Shown here one piece after another: positions 21,033-32,852 of a stretch of 64,000 nucleotides of DNA (position 1 is the stretch's first letter; each line of letters opens with the position of its first letter). Origin of the DNA: Micractinium sp. NFX-FRZ (lineage: Eukaryota > Chlorophyta > Trebouxiophyceae > Chlorellales > Chlorellaceae). The notes beneath the pieces are model-generated. The model saw only the letters and a program-made list of their open reading frames with translations, did not search any database and was not told the origin of the DNA. Position numbers and translations under genes: made by a program. The DNA lies in the NCBI GenBank assembly GCA_029339195.1, contig JAPTJF010000234.1:1-64000 (forward strand), given 5' to 3'.

Positions 21033-23883
21033 TCACGGCTGCTGCGGGGGGCCCGCCGGTGCCGCCGCCGCCGCTTTCCGCGGGCTGTTGCCGTCCGTTT
21101 TGAGCTTGCCAAACGCGCTGCGGGGCAGGTCCCGTGGGCTATGGGGCACCAGCTCCTCGAGCGCCGCCGCCGTGGCGACCTTCAATGAGGCCAGAGCCTG
21201 GCAGTCGCGGTGCCGCACCACACGCCAGCTCCAGGCGGGGGCTGCACCATTTGGGGAGGGGGGAAGAGCGTGCGGCAGGATAATGCTAAGATAGGATAAG
21301 ATAGGATGAGATCGGATGAGCTCCAGACGGGGGGTGTGGGAGGTGGGGCAGGAGGCGGGGTGGGGAGGAGGTGGCGGGGGGATGGGCACGACTTGGGGAC
21401 TTGGCCGCCGTGGGGCAGGCTGTGCCGCGAGCCACGCCTCGCCCCTGCCTAGTGCACAACCAGCAAAGCATGTGGAGCGCAACATGCACAGCACAACGCG
21501 GCACAGCACAGCAGGGCCCGGCACAGCCCGGCCAGGCACAGCCCGGCGCAGCACAGCACAGCACAGCACAGCACGGCATGGCGCAGCACAGCGCAGCGCA
21601 CCTGCCGTGACCACAGCGCTGATGGTCTCTGGTGAGACGTAGCGCGCTGGGTTGCTGCACCGCCATGCCGCCTCCGCCGCCGCCAGGGCAAAGACGGGCT
21701 GCATGAGGTCGCGAGCGCTGGCGCCCGACTGCCGGGCGCTACTGACCTGCGCAGAGTGCAAGGGGTGGGCGGGCAGGGCAGAGGCAGAGATAGGTGGGTG
21801 GGCGGGTGCGAGGGGCGGGCTGACGGAGCGCTGGCTTGGCGTCCGATTGCTGGCTTGCAGAGGTGGCAAGGGGCGGGGAGGCAGACGGGGCAGGCGGGAG
21901 GGTGGATGTGTGAGCTCAGGGGTGCAGGTTGCTGCAGGGACCGTGCTGCCTCTTGCAAAGGGCTGCACCCTGCAAGCCTGCCCTCGCCCGCCACATTGTT
22001 GCCTGTCCCCACATCGTGCAACACAACGCAGCTTCACCCCACATGCCCATAAGACGTGCAAACATGGGCCCTGCTTTCTTTGCACCGATGTGGCAGGTGA
22101 CACTGCACGGAGCCGCACGCTCTGCACGCCCAGCCAAACCCCCGCCATGCGGGGTGTGCACCTCACAGCGCACACAGCGCACCTGTATGTCAATGTCGTT
22201 ACGATGCAGCGCAATGGCCCGGGCCAGCTGCGCCAGCTGCGCCAGCTGCTCCTCCCCCATGCGCTTCACTGCACGCAGCCAGGTTGCAGGGGGGACGGTG
22301 CTTAGGGGCAAACAGCGCTGAGGGGCGGGGAATTTGGCAGCACTGGACAATACACTGGCAGTGGTTGGTCCAGCTGGGACTCCCGCATGTGCTTCACCGC
22401 AGGACAGCGAGCAAGGGAGGAGACACACGGCACAAGCGCACGGCATGACATGGCGGTGGGGGCACTGCCGGCCAAGCTGGCAGGCAGGCAGGCCAGGAAG
22501 CTGCTCAGCATGAGCATACCGTGTTGCCCAGCGCGCAGCAGCAGCAGGCTGCGCATACGCAGCATGCACAGCACAGCGCAGCGTAGCCTATTGAGGGCCC
22601 GCGACTCACCCGCGGCGGGGAGGGCGTATGCGGTCAGCTGCTGCAGCACGACCCGCGACAGCCGGAAGTGGCGGGGGCACTGCTGCATCAGCGTCAGCCA
22701 GCTCTCGAGCACCTCCAGAACGTCCTGAACACAGGGGGGCAGGAGAGGGGGAAGAAGGGAGGGAAGAGGGTTAGCCTGGCGGCCGGGAAGGGAGGGGAGG
22801 GGGCACTGCTGCATCAGAGAGGGCCACAGGCACCTCACACACAAACTGCTGCCCAGGGTGTGCGGCACCAACCAGGACGGAAAGTGAGGGGGAAAACTGA
22901 CACGCTGAGAGGGCAGACAGCAAGGCAGGCCGCTGCCGCCCCCCCAGTCCTGTGCGCGCATGCGGTCTACACTGCCCTGTGCGCCCACCGGGTGGATCAT
23001 GCGCGAGGCACATGGCTTGCTGGCAGCCCACCCAAATCTCCCACACGTACCTCCTCGCCTCGCCCTCCAAATTAAGGCCAACCTCCCCAACACACACCCC
23101 GCACACTCACCTGCGGCATCATGCGCCAAGAGCACGCCTCTGTGGCGGGCCACAGCGCGCTAAACAGCTGCGCCGGCATGGTGCGCCGCACCGCCGACAG
23201 CGCCGCCGCGGCCTGCCAGCCCCAGGCCACCACCTGCCCCGTCAGCGGGCGCTGCTTGAGGCGCTCCGCAAGCAGCGGGACGTCCAGCGCCCCGTCGCCG
23301 CTGCCGCTGCTGCTGAAGCTGCTGCCGCCGGCTTGCAGCAGGTGGCGGCTGTCTCGCCGGCGCGTCGCCGCCGCTGCCTGCGCTGCTACTGCCTGCAGGT
23401 CGGCGGTGGACCCATGGGACCGCCCCTGGCTCTGGCTGTTGCAGCGGCTCAGGGGTGGGGACAGCAGGTGCGGAGACGCGGCGGCACCGGCGGTGTGGCC
23501 AACGCTGCCGGTGCTGCCGGCGCCGCTGGTCACCGTGCAGCTGTCCTCCGTGACGGGGGTGGCCGGGCTGGAGGACTGGGCCGAGGAGTGGGCCAAAGAG
23601 TCGGCAGCCGCGGCCCCCAGCAGGGCGGTCACTGTGTCGGGAGAGCCGGGGCGCGCCTTGTCGGCCTCCGCGGCGGTGCCGGCGGCCTCACCCAGACCCT
23701 CATCCTGGATGCCTCTTGGCGGTGCAGCGCTTGCCCTGCAGTGAAAGGATGACGATGAGGTGTCGGCCACAGGGTGCATGGTCCTGACTGGTGGTCCCAG
23801 CAACCCCCACCCTCCCCCGTGCTGAGGGTGCCCTAGGGCATGGGCTGCCCGTGCAGCCCTCGGACGCACCCGCCCTCCTCCAT
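21033..23883 (-). CDS. Unrecognised protein, Ser/Ala-rich N-terminus and helical C-terminus
   Basis: Six exons: 23883..23870, 23735..23111, 22724..22610, 22268..22183, 21746..21602, 21241..21033. They total 398 codons (397 residues) and all phases agree. The start exon has only 14 bases (MEEG plus two bases) and joins in phase 2. Residues 1-130 are rich in S, T, A and G and probably disordered. From about 150 the sequence becomes ordered and helical, for example LFSALWPATEACSWRMMPQ, DVLEVLESWLTLMQQCPRHF, LTAYALPAAVKRMGEEQLAQ and ARAIALHRNDIDIQ. This suggests an alpha-helical repeat-like fold, but I cannot name the family. The tail is basic and Ala/Pro-rich. Neither transmembrane segment nor clear targeting peptide is visible. 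Confidence 0.75.
21481..21600. repeat. Degenerate CAGCA-type minisatellite in an intron
   Basis: Dense GCACAGC/CAGCA units (with CAGCC variants) from about 21481 to 21600, ending at the intron side of the 21602 donor of the preceding gene model. Confidence 0.8.
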
Positions 23884-24619
23884 TGTCCGAGGCGCAGATG
23901 TCGGATGCAGGGCTTCGGGGCCGCGCTTTTTGCGAGGGCCTGCGAGGGCGTAGGTACAAGGTCAGCGGCTGTGCTGGAGGCCTCGGCACGGCCGCAAGCC
24001 CGTCATTCGGCGAATGTGATCATGATAGAAGGCAGGCTGAGCCCCCGAGCAGCCGCGGCTGCACTTCAAGAATTGCTGTGCTCACCGCCTGGCTCTAGGA
24101 CGGTTGGAAGCGCTACACCAGCGGCAACGCTGTATCCGCAGATCACCATACTGCCTGGCAAGGCGGGAGCAAGTGGGCTGGGGCAACTGGGAGGACCTGC
24201 TCTGCTGGCACTAGGAAGGCGGTGTGGTTGGCTTCGACACTGAAGTGAATTGACAGAGAGCCGTCTGAGAAGTGATAGGAGGAGATGGCAGCCGAAGCCC
24301 CCGCCGCCGCCAGCTGGGCTGCCAAATGCAGAGGAGCGTTGGGTCTTCCATTCTGTCGCGGAGGGCAGCTATATGCGCCAATTGGCAGACGGCTGTGATC
24401 AAAGGGGCGAACAGGTGCATGCATGCCCGCGGCAGGGCAAGTGTCACTGGTAGCGGCAGTGCCGCCCCCTGCCGCTTTCAAAGCACGCCGCCTGCCCTGC
24501 CTGGTGGTACCCAAAGCCAGCTCAAACCTCAAACTTGAGAATTGGTCGAACCATATTGACATATAGTAGTACAGAACAACTGTGTGCTAACGCGCCCTGG
24601 AGGCCCCATGCCACACCGC
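23884..24619. other. Intergenic between two minus-strand genes
   Basis: Upstream region of the gene starting at 23883 and 3' flank of the first FAS1 gene. Nothing else recognised. Confidence 0.5.
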
Positions 24620-27403
24620 TCACGCGGCGGCAGCAGGAGGTACTGCTCCAGTGCCGCCCGAGCCTCCCAGGACAGCTTGAGCCTCCGCCACTGTTGTCCG
24701 GGGCAGCTCCTTCAGCGACGCAGCTGGCATCAGGAACTGCGAACAACACAGGGAAGGGGACAGTGGCGTGGGGGGCCCGCGTCAGGGTTGTGGTGCGGTA
24801 CACAAGGCCTGGCCTGCTGCCAGCTGTCGAACGGAGCCAGCTGTCGACCGGGGGTCACAGGCAGAAGGGGCAAGTACCACAGCTTTGGCGTCGGCAGAGC
24901 GCACGCGACAGCGCTGCCCTGGCAGGCATGGGCCATGCTATGCATTCCGCGGGCGACGCAGGCCGGGTAGTAACGGCGGTGCCGGGGAGGCGACTGGCCA
25001 CTAGCAATTCGCACGCTGGCTGGCAGCGCCCAAGGAAACCGGGAAGCGCTGCGCAATGGCATACGTATCACGCTGGCTGGCACGCTGCGCACATGCTGCT
25101 CAGTGCTCTATAATGTCCTCCAAATGCTCCACAATGAGCCTCCGACCCCCTGCCAGCCCACCCCATCCAACGTGAAGGGCAGAGCCTCCCAGGCGTCCGC
25201 GTGCAGCCTGCTGCCCAACCCCTACCCCACACATAGCCCAAACTGCGGGCAGAGCACACCCTGCGGGCAGAGCATACCCTGCGCTGCCCACTGATGCGCT
25301 GATGTGTTGCAGACTGCACCCCGCAGGCAGCAGCCTGCGCACATGGTGCACGCGCACAACCGCACACCCTCATTGAATTGAACACTCCAAGGCTCACCCG
25401 GTCGACGAGGTACACCGAGGCCTGGCAGGCTGCCAGGGTGGCGGGCGCAGGGCCCCCCACCACGTGTGCCTGGCCCCCGCTGGTGTCGGTGAGGGCGGTG
25501 CCGCCGGTGGGGATCTGGGTGGCCTGCGGGGGGGCAGCTGGAGAGGGGAGGTTTGAGGCGCAGGGGATGGGCTCGCTGGAGAGCGAGCGGGGCAAGCAGC
25601 ACAGGTTGAGATACGCTGCGAGGGCGGTGCCGCCGGTGGGGATCTGCGTGGCCTGCGGGGGGCAGCCCAGCAAGAGAGGGCAGGTTTGAGGCTGCCGGCC
25701 GTGCGCGGCAAGCACGCAGCGCAGGTGTGCATGCGCTGTGAGGGCGGGTGGGGGCCTTGTGGGCCTGCGGGGGCAGCTGGGAACAGCTCAGCCCCATGTG
25801 GGGCGGCAGGGTTGGGGTCCCGGTTGCTTCACCAGCAGTGCACTCGCATTCAGGGCTGGGAGGATGTCGCCCTTGCCACAAACACACACACAACAAACAT
25901 TTATTCAACCGCCCCACCAATGGCAAGGGCAGACGGCGCACATGGCCCGGGTGAGTGGCCAGGCAAGCACGACAGTTTTGTGAGAGGGACAAAAGTCCCT
26001 TGCTACCGCTCACCAGCAGTGCAGTGCCGTTGAGGGCTGTCAGGATGTCGCGCTCTTCAGGCAGCTCAGCAGGGCCCAGTGATCCGATGGGGGCCACGTG
26101 GTAGGCAACCACGGACACCAGCTGCGCCATAAGGGGGTGGGAAGGCGGGCAGGCAGGCATGTGCATGTGACGGGGGGTTGGGGCAGGGCGAGGGAATGTG
26201 GCGAGAGAAGGTGGTGGTGGGGGCATGGCTGGGACATGTGGTAGGCAGGCACAGACACCAGCTGCGCCAGAAAGAAGGGAGGGCAACGCAGCAGGGGGCC
26301 GGGTAGAGGCAGCCGTGCAGGCGGGTGGGTGCGTTAATGGGCTCACCAGCGCTTCCCCAGGGCTCTCCTTGGGGCCACGACACAAGCCGCAGATAGCACA
26401 CTTTGCCAGCAGGTGCAGCTAGACCATCAGCATCACTGCCCCATGCGCCGCGGTGCACCCAGCCATACATCCACTCACGCGCTGCTTCAGCTGCGGCCCC
26501 AGCGCGTCGGCTGCGCTGATCACGGTGTCAATGGTGAACTGCGGGGCAGGGAAGGGGTATGCTTAGGGTTTAGCTGAGGTCATGCAGCAGGTTGGGGCAG
26601 TGAGGCCTGCGCTGATGGTGGTGTTGGTGGGTGCTGCACGCACATTGTGGGGCAGGTTCATTGACGTCCCTTTGATTCTTTCATGTGTCCAGTATGAGTG
26701 CCACCGGTGGCAAGCAGAGGCAGGAGGCAGACTGGCCAACCGGAATGCAAGCCAGGCAGCAAGCCAGGCTGCAGGTTGTGGCGTCGCTCCCAACGAGCAC
26801 CCCGTTCCCTGCACACCACTGCTGCTCAACACGCCCCTGCCCCACCGGGAGGTCCAGGGCAGCGGGCAGCTGCGAGGCAGCCGCGTTGTTGGGAAGAAAG
26901 ATGGTCGAGTCTGCTGGGATGCCGTCGGGCAGCAGGTCAAAGGCTGCAGCACGCAAGGGGAGGGCGGCAGCAGGAAGGTTGGTCAGACAGCAGCAGCAGC
27001 AGCCCCGCATGGCCCCAGTTGAATCGGTGCTGGTGGGGCGCGTGGCAGCGCAAAGGGGGGCGCTGGCGCCTGGGCGTGGCAGTGGCTGTACCTCCGATGA
27101 TTTGCAGAATGGTGGATGCATCTGGCATCTCCTGAGCCAGCGCGGAAAGTGAGCACTCGTCCTGCACAAGGCAGGGGTTGCAGGATTGCAGGAAAGTGAG
27201 GCGCGCCGGCAGCAGCCGGCGGCAACGGCAACGGCAAGCGGGCCAGGCGGCCGCTGGCGCTGCAGGACCCGCAACCCTGGGGCGACCGTTACACGCAATG
27301 CGCCGCGGCCTACCTGCAGCAGCTTGCGTTGTGCAGCCCGCGCCGAGGCGCAGGACGCGGCCAGCAGAAGCACGAGCGCAACTGTCAAGGAACGAACCGC
27401 CAT
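24620..27403 (-). CDS. Secreted fasciclin (FAS1) domain protein, array copy 1
   Basis: Seven exons: 27403..27314, 27161..27092, 26943..26846, 26538..26479, 26121..26014, 25523..25398, 24736..24620. They give 223 codons (222 residues); intron phases 0,1,0,0,0,0 are shared with the other three copies. Exon 1 is a signal peptide (MAVRSLTVALVLLLAASCAS). FAS1 features in order: CSLSALAQEMPDASTILQII, the H1-like box ADSTIFLPNNAA, FTIDTVISAADALGPQLKQR, LVSVVAYHVAPIG, and the H2-like end ASVYLVDR followed by FLMPAASLKELP. FAS1 domains mediate extracellular adhesion or matrix contacts. There is no GPI signal, since the C-terminus is short and Ala/Pro-rich, so the product is probably soluble or wall-bound. 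Introns 4 and 5 contain several decayed copies of exon 5 and exon 6 edges. Confidence 0.88.
25623..26270 (-). repeat. Decayed partial copies of FAS1 exons 5 and 6 inside introns
   Basis: 26270-26231 repeats the acceptor and first codons of exon 5 (LVSVPAYHMS against LVSVVAYHV). 25877-25830 repeats its last codons and donor. 25780-25738 and 25660-25623 repeat the acceptor and start of exon 6 (ATQIPTGGTAL). The genuine exon 5 (26121..26014) lies between the copies. Each copy is truncated and flanked by intron-like sequence. Confidence 0.75.
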
Positions 27404-28013
27404 CCTGCTGACTCTGAAGGCAACTCAAAGGCGCGTTAGCTGGCTCGGAGAGGATCGCGAAAGCGCGGCGCACGCGCTGCGACCTTGTTTGGGTCATGAG
27501 CAAGCACAGCTGACGTGGCGAAGCGCGGCGCGCCGGTTCAAAGCGGCCGGTCAAACGCCGACTCACCTACCACCTGTCTGCACGCTCTGCCCTCTCATTC
27601 GGAAGCAGTCATTCAACTGTCCACATCCATTACAATTCCAAACAGCAGCGGGGCCAGCTCTGATTGGGGCCAAGGCAGCCTCTCCACAGTGGGGCCCACT
27701 GCAAGAGGGGCCTTGCCACGCCTTGCCAGCTGGGCCAGCCGCATTCTCTAGATCGGCATGTTGTTGCATGAACGAGCTGCTGCTTGCTGATCCAACATGT
27801 GTGGTTGTGCGCAAATACAATAATGGGAGCAATCGGGTGAGGCAAGAATGGGGGCCGGCACGGGACGGTGTGCAGCAGCTTGTCGGGGGAAGCGTGCAGG
27901 GCAGCGCAGGGGCGCCAGCGCGCACCACCGCCGGGCACGTCATTACAGCGCCGCAGCAGCGCAATGTGGAATCCGCGCCACCTCTCTGCATCCGCATAAT
28001 AGCAGGCCCCTGC
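27404..28013. other. Spacer between FAS1 copies 1 and 2
   Basis: Promoter region of copy 1 and 3' flank of copy 2. Contains TGTAA on the minus strand at 27947-27943, listed separately. No gene. Confidence 0.5.
27943..27947 (-). promoter_or_regulatory. Putative polyadenylation signal TGTAA of FAS1 copy 2
   Basis: On the coding strand, 67 bases past the stop at 28014. Confidence 0.35.
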
Positions 28014-30312
28014 TCAGGGCTCTGGCGCCGGAGCTGGTGCAGTTGCTGAGACGAGGGAGGGCGAGGTGACGGACAGTGCAGGCGCCCGGCAGCCCAGCCC
28101 GCTCAGCAGGCACAGCGCCTCTGCTGGGCTGACCAGAGGGATGTCTGTGAAGCTCTCTGCCGGCAGCATGACCTGCAGTGCGGCACGCAATAAGTTTGAT
28201 GGGCATCAACAGCATACAAGTACCTTGCAGCATGAGCTGCAGGCAAGGCAGGCAGGCAGTTCGGAAGGGGGGTGCGAGCGGGCAGTAGCCACAGGCAGGC
28301 ACAGTGTGTGGCAGCAGCAGCGCCAGCCAGCAAACGAGCGCTCACCAACCCGCCCGCCCACCCACCCACCTTGTCAATTGGGAAGATTGAGGAGGCGCAC
28401 AGGCTGAGCGGCTCGCCAACGTTGGCCACCCTGCCGGTAGCATCGGTCAGGGTGTACCAAGAATCCTGTGCCTTGCGGCTGGAGGCCTTGGCCTCGTCAA
28501 ACTGCAGGCAGGCAGGCAGGCAGGCAGGCATGCAGAGTCAGCCAGGTGGGACGGCTCAGTTTAGCTTGCCCCACGGCGTCGATCGAGGTGGCAAGGGGCT
28601 TGTGAGGGAGGAGGCCTGGGTGCTTGCCAACTTGTAGGCAGGCAGGAGCGGGCGGTGCAGCTTACGGTACGGCAGCCTCAAACCCCAACAACTCTGGGTA
28701 AAAGTTGTGCTTGGATCCCATGGCCGTGAATTTGTCTCAGAAAGGTGGTTGCCCCCCTTGAAAGCCCTGACCCTGCAACTCACAGTGAGGGTATAGTCTG
28801 GCCCCAGGGCTGTGGGCACGGTCTGCTCGTCTGCCAGCTCCTCAGGCGTGGCGGCTCCAATCACGGCTATGTGATGCAGGAAGACGGCGTTCAACTGCAA
28901 GCTTCGAGGGTGTGGGGGAGGCAAGCGGTCGGCAACTGCAATGTGTGCAAGAGCATGGCGGCACCCAGCTGCAGGAAGCAGACGAGAGAGGGAGGGGCGC
29001 GTGCGTGTCGGAGCAGCGGCGTGCACGTGGGCATGCCACCGGTGAGCTCACATGCATACGTCCCATCGGCGGTACGCCCAAAGCAGGCCAGGCAGCCGAT
29101 GCCCGCCCGCCCCGCCCGCCGCCCCGCCCGCCCACCCACCCGGTATGCGATTTCGGGGATGAGGGGCTGGGAGAGGATGACGTCCAGGTTTGAGGACTGC
29201 GGGCGGGGCAGGCGGCGCGGGAAAGGCGGACAGGGGAGGTACGTACACAAGAGTGACAGGGGAAAAGGGGCTGGGGGACGGTGGCGCACAGAGAGAGACA
29301 GCAGACCGCAGGCAGGCAGGCAGGATGGGTGTGAGCGGCAGGATGTGAGTTGGTGGCATAGTGCAGGTGTACAGCAAAGAGGGGGCGGCGGTGGGCGGCA
29401 GCACTTGACAAGCAAGGAGCAGCGGCAGAGTGGGCCACAGTGAAAGTGCGGTGGAGCCTGCTTTAATGACGTGAACACAGCAGCCAGCCGCTGCCCCATG
29501 TCTGCAACGAGGCATCGCTCTGCCCCCGGTGGCTACACACACCATGCCAGCCACCTCCCCAACAGGCCCTCCCTTCTTTACCGGCGTGGGGATGGGCCCC
29601 CCAATCAGGACCGCCTCCAGGGAAGAGTTGGTGGGCAGGAAGATGGTGGCATCATCCGGGATGCCAGCTGGCAGCAGGTCCAGATCTATGATAGGGAGGG
29701 AAGGGCACAGGGAGGAGCAGCAGAGGTTGGTAGGAGGTGGGGCCGCGTCATCTGGAGATGCCCACTGGCATCAGGTGCCATACCCCTGTACTAGTGTGCA
29801 GGGCGGACATACACTGCGCTGGAGGGTGGTCGCCGCAGCGTGCAATTGCTCGCCTCACCGGCAGGTGCGGCCCCCCTTGCCAGCCACACTTGCTCCCTCA
29901 CTTTGAATGAGTTGCACGGCGGCCCACAAGTCCTTCAGGTCATTGCGGCCGAGAATGGCTGTGAAGTTGGAGCAGCCCTGCAAGGGGGCAGTGCGGCGGC
30001 AGGGCGTGATGGGAGGGGCGGGGGCAGGACAGCGGGCAGCACCTGGCTGTCGGCAGCTGCCGGTCGCCCCTGCCTCCCGGTTGGCATGTGAGCGCGCTTC
30101 CCGACGCTGCCAGGAACCCCAACCGAGCTTGGGTGCGCCGTGCACCTAAACTCCAACGCAGCCCCGCGCTCCGGGCTTTTCAAGAACGCGCGACGGCTCC
30201 AGGACGCGTCTCGAACAAAACCCACCACGAAGGTTGTGTTCGAGATGATGGCGGCCTCCGCTGCAGTTGCGCAAGCGAGGAGCAAGCAAGCAAGGACAGC
30301 CGCGGCCCTCAT
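28014..30312 (-). CDS. Secreted fasciclin (FAS1) domain protein, array copy 2
   Basis: Seven exons: 30312..30229, 29977..29902, 29685..29582, 29196..29140, 28894..28784, 28501..28370, 28172..28014. They give 241 codons (240 residues) with the array's phase pattern 0,1,0,0,0,0. Signal peptide MRAAAVLACLLLACATAAEA. Domain landmarks: GCSNFTAILGRNDLKDL, the H1-like DDATIFLPTNSS, SSNLDVILSQPLIPEIAYR, LNAVFLHHIAVIGAATPEEL, YTLT, and the H2-like SSIFPIDKVMLPAESF. The last exon is the longest of the four copies and ends in an Ala/Pro tail (ATAPAPAPEP), typical of wall-associated linkers. Likely an extracellular adhesion or wall protein; partners unknown. Confidence 0.88.
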
Positions 30313-31541
30313 GACTGTCTGGCCCGCTGCAAAACGCTATTGGTCCTGTGAGCATGTTGCTGCACAGGATGGCGCATGAGGCGCCAGCAAACCAAACGGG
30401 GTGCCAGCCTGGCGGCGGCGCTTTGAACGCTGCCCAGGCGCCCTGGCGCGTCACACATGCCCCAGTGGCCATGCCTGGCACCTGCACAGGCAGCCAACAC
30501 CACCACTGGACCACTGCTATGTTGAGCAAGGAACGTCAACAGAGGCTCTGCACCACGCAGCGGACACCATGGCAAAGGTGCTGCCAGCGCAGCAGTGCAC
30601 GCTGCTCACAAATCTGTGAGGTGGGCTGGGTTTGCTTGCACTCACAGGAGGCTTCAAGGCTCCTGGCACCCTCCCACCCTCAAATCCAAGTCAGCACAGT
30701 CACGAGTGTCTGGTCAACCCCGAACCCTTGCCCACCCGGCCCCTAATCACCTGTGTCTTGCTCTGTAGGTGAGGAGAGCATGCCCTGGTGCCACCGTGTC
30801 GTCTATGTGTGGGAGATCTGCATCAGGGAAAGGCGCACCCAGTTGCCGGCTGCCTTGGCCGGCCTTGGACGTCCTTGGACGCACTGCCAAGGCCAAAACA
30901 GAACGTGCCTGCCTACCTGCATGTGCCCCCACTCCTGCTCTCCACACTGCAGGCCGCCTGTGACCCCTTGGGACCCCGCCCTGTCACCCCCCTTGGACCA
31001 CGCCTCTCAACCAACAAGGTGCGCTAGTGCCATGGGTGCTGAGGGACGTGCCACACCACATGTGCAGCCACATGCATTCAACGAGGTATCCTGGCAACGG
31101 TGGCGGCTGGGACTGAGGAGCGCCCCGGCAGCACCCAGCGGCAACCAAGGCCTTTGCTGCGAACTTGCACCCTAGGTGATACCCCAGCAACCTCCTTGAC
31201 GGTCAACCTCGATCGCTGCCTGCCACCTTGTTCCTGCTATGACCGCTTGCCCGTTGTACCGTGAACTAGCAGCCCACCCTGCCGGTCGCTGCGCACGCAT
31301 GCCGACGTACGCGCCGCCAGCTCTGCCTCCTTTAAAAGTACATCAATATCGAGATCTTATGCCGAGATCATGCAGATCTCTGGCATTGGTCAGATGCCAG
31401 AGGCCCCGGCGTGCTCCATTGACAGAGACGCAAGCATTGCCCCTCCCCCCAAAGTTGGTTGCATGTATTGCTCTCGCAAATGGGAGGGTGCCTCTTGATC
31501 TGTGCCCCTGTGCAGGCGCCCCACCCCTCCCAACTGCCACC
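30313..31541. other. Divergent region between FAS1 copy 2 and the cysteine-rich peptide gene
   Basis: Upstream of both a minus-strand and a plus-strand secreted-protein gene. Open frames here have no domain or splice support. No tRNA-like or repeated element recognised. Confidence 0.5.
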
Positions 31542-32852
31542 ATGAGGGCCGCTGCCATCCTGATGCTGATGCTGGTTGCCAGGTGGGCCCGCCTGCCTGC
31601 CTGCCACTGCCATTGCCACCGCCTGCCCGCCTGCCGTCCTGCCTGCCTGCCACCACCCCTCCACTGTTGGTCCAGCTGGGGCTCCTGCCGACCTGCCTGT
31701 GCACACGATCCGTTGCCGCGTGAGTTGCGCCGCCCACCTGCCCGCCTTCCGGCCCGCATGCCTGCCTGCCAGGCAGAGCCTATCTTGTTGTATGAGCATG
31801 CCTGCCTGCCTGCCTGGCCGTGCGCCTGCCTGGGCTGCGGTTTGAGCAGGAAGGCTCCGCCCCATGTCCAACTCGCATGCGGTGGTCACTTGCTTCTGCA
31901 CTACGGAAGAGGGGCTGCTCACACTGGCGGTCAAACCTATCTCCCCACCTTGCGCACCTTCCTGGCCCCCTGCCTGCCTGCAGCGCTTCTCTTGCCCCTG
32001 CTGCTGCCAGCGGGCAGCAGGGGCGCAAGCTCATGAGGAAGCTGCAGGACTGCTGCGCTCTGTGCAGGCAGACGTGCGACCAGGGCGAAGGGTGAGTTGT
32101 GCCTGCTACTGCTATGCCACGCTGTGGTCACGGTATGCAGTGCTGTGAGTGCTCGGCAGGGAGACGTGCAACCCAAGTGAAGGGTGGGTGGACGTCCCTT
32201 CTGGCCACTGCAGTGGCGGGCACCCTTCCTGCTGTGACCACCCGCTGCCAGGTTGCACTGCGTGCCAGCCGCCTCTGCACGCGCCGCTCCTGCCGCCGGG
32301 CTTGCAGCGCCCGCACACATTCCGCCCGCCCCATGTGCTCTCCCCCACTCGCATGTGGCATATTTCTCAATCCACCATTTGCATTCAAAAGTAAACGATC
32401 TCCTCTCCTCTCCATTGCCTCCCCCTGCCGCCGACCCTCTCCTGAGCCTGTGCAGGTGCGCCTGGAAGCGGGTGTACAACCCTCAGAGCACCACCACCGG
32501 CACGTGCACCTATGTCTGCGGCAAGCCCAATGTCCCCATAGCTGGGAGGTGAGCCGCGGCAGCTGCCAGATCGCACAGGCTATGCACTACCCACATACAC
32601 AGCTAGGCAGCACTGCTGGCAGGAAAGTGAGCCCTGGCGGCTTAGAGGTAGCTGACAGGCGAGGCGCTGCTGCCGCCTTGAACCCTTGTCGCCTTGCCAG
32701 CCCACTGCCGCGACCCTTGTCGGCGGTGCTGTGCCTTTTGCACTGCTGCGCCTGGTGCGCCGCACCTCTCGTCGCCGGGCAGGGTAATGGTCCCCTCGAT
32801 GCTGACCAACATCATCAGCAAGATTATGTATCATGCCCTGGCTGGGCAGTGA
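31542..32852 (+). CDS. Small secreted cysteine-rich peptide, family not recognised
   Basis: Four exons: 31542..31582, 32011..32091, 32456..32548, 32783..32852. They make 95 codons (94 residues) with phase 2 at every intron. A hydrophobic start (MRAAAILMLMLVAS) looks like a signal peptide. The short mature chain carries seven cysteines in the pattern CC-x2-C-x3-C-x5-C-x16-C-x3-C. A hydrophobic, probably amphipathic tail (VMVPSMLTNIISKIMYHAL) ends with GQ. The layout recalls defensin-like secreted peptides, but I cannot match a family. The gene sits on the opposite strand between FAS1 copies 2 and 3. No single exon is long enough to be convincing alone, and support comes from three matching phase-2 junctions and the cysteine spacing. 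Intron 2 contains a decayed copy of the end of exon 2 (32150-32191). Confidence 0.6.

Noticed and set aside
30348..31190. Plus-strand open frames upstream of the cysteine peptide gene
   Set aside because: Composition is Cys/His/Pro/Trp-rich in the way of non-coding GC-rich sequence, with no domain and no matching splice sites.
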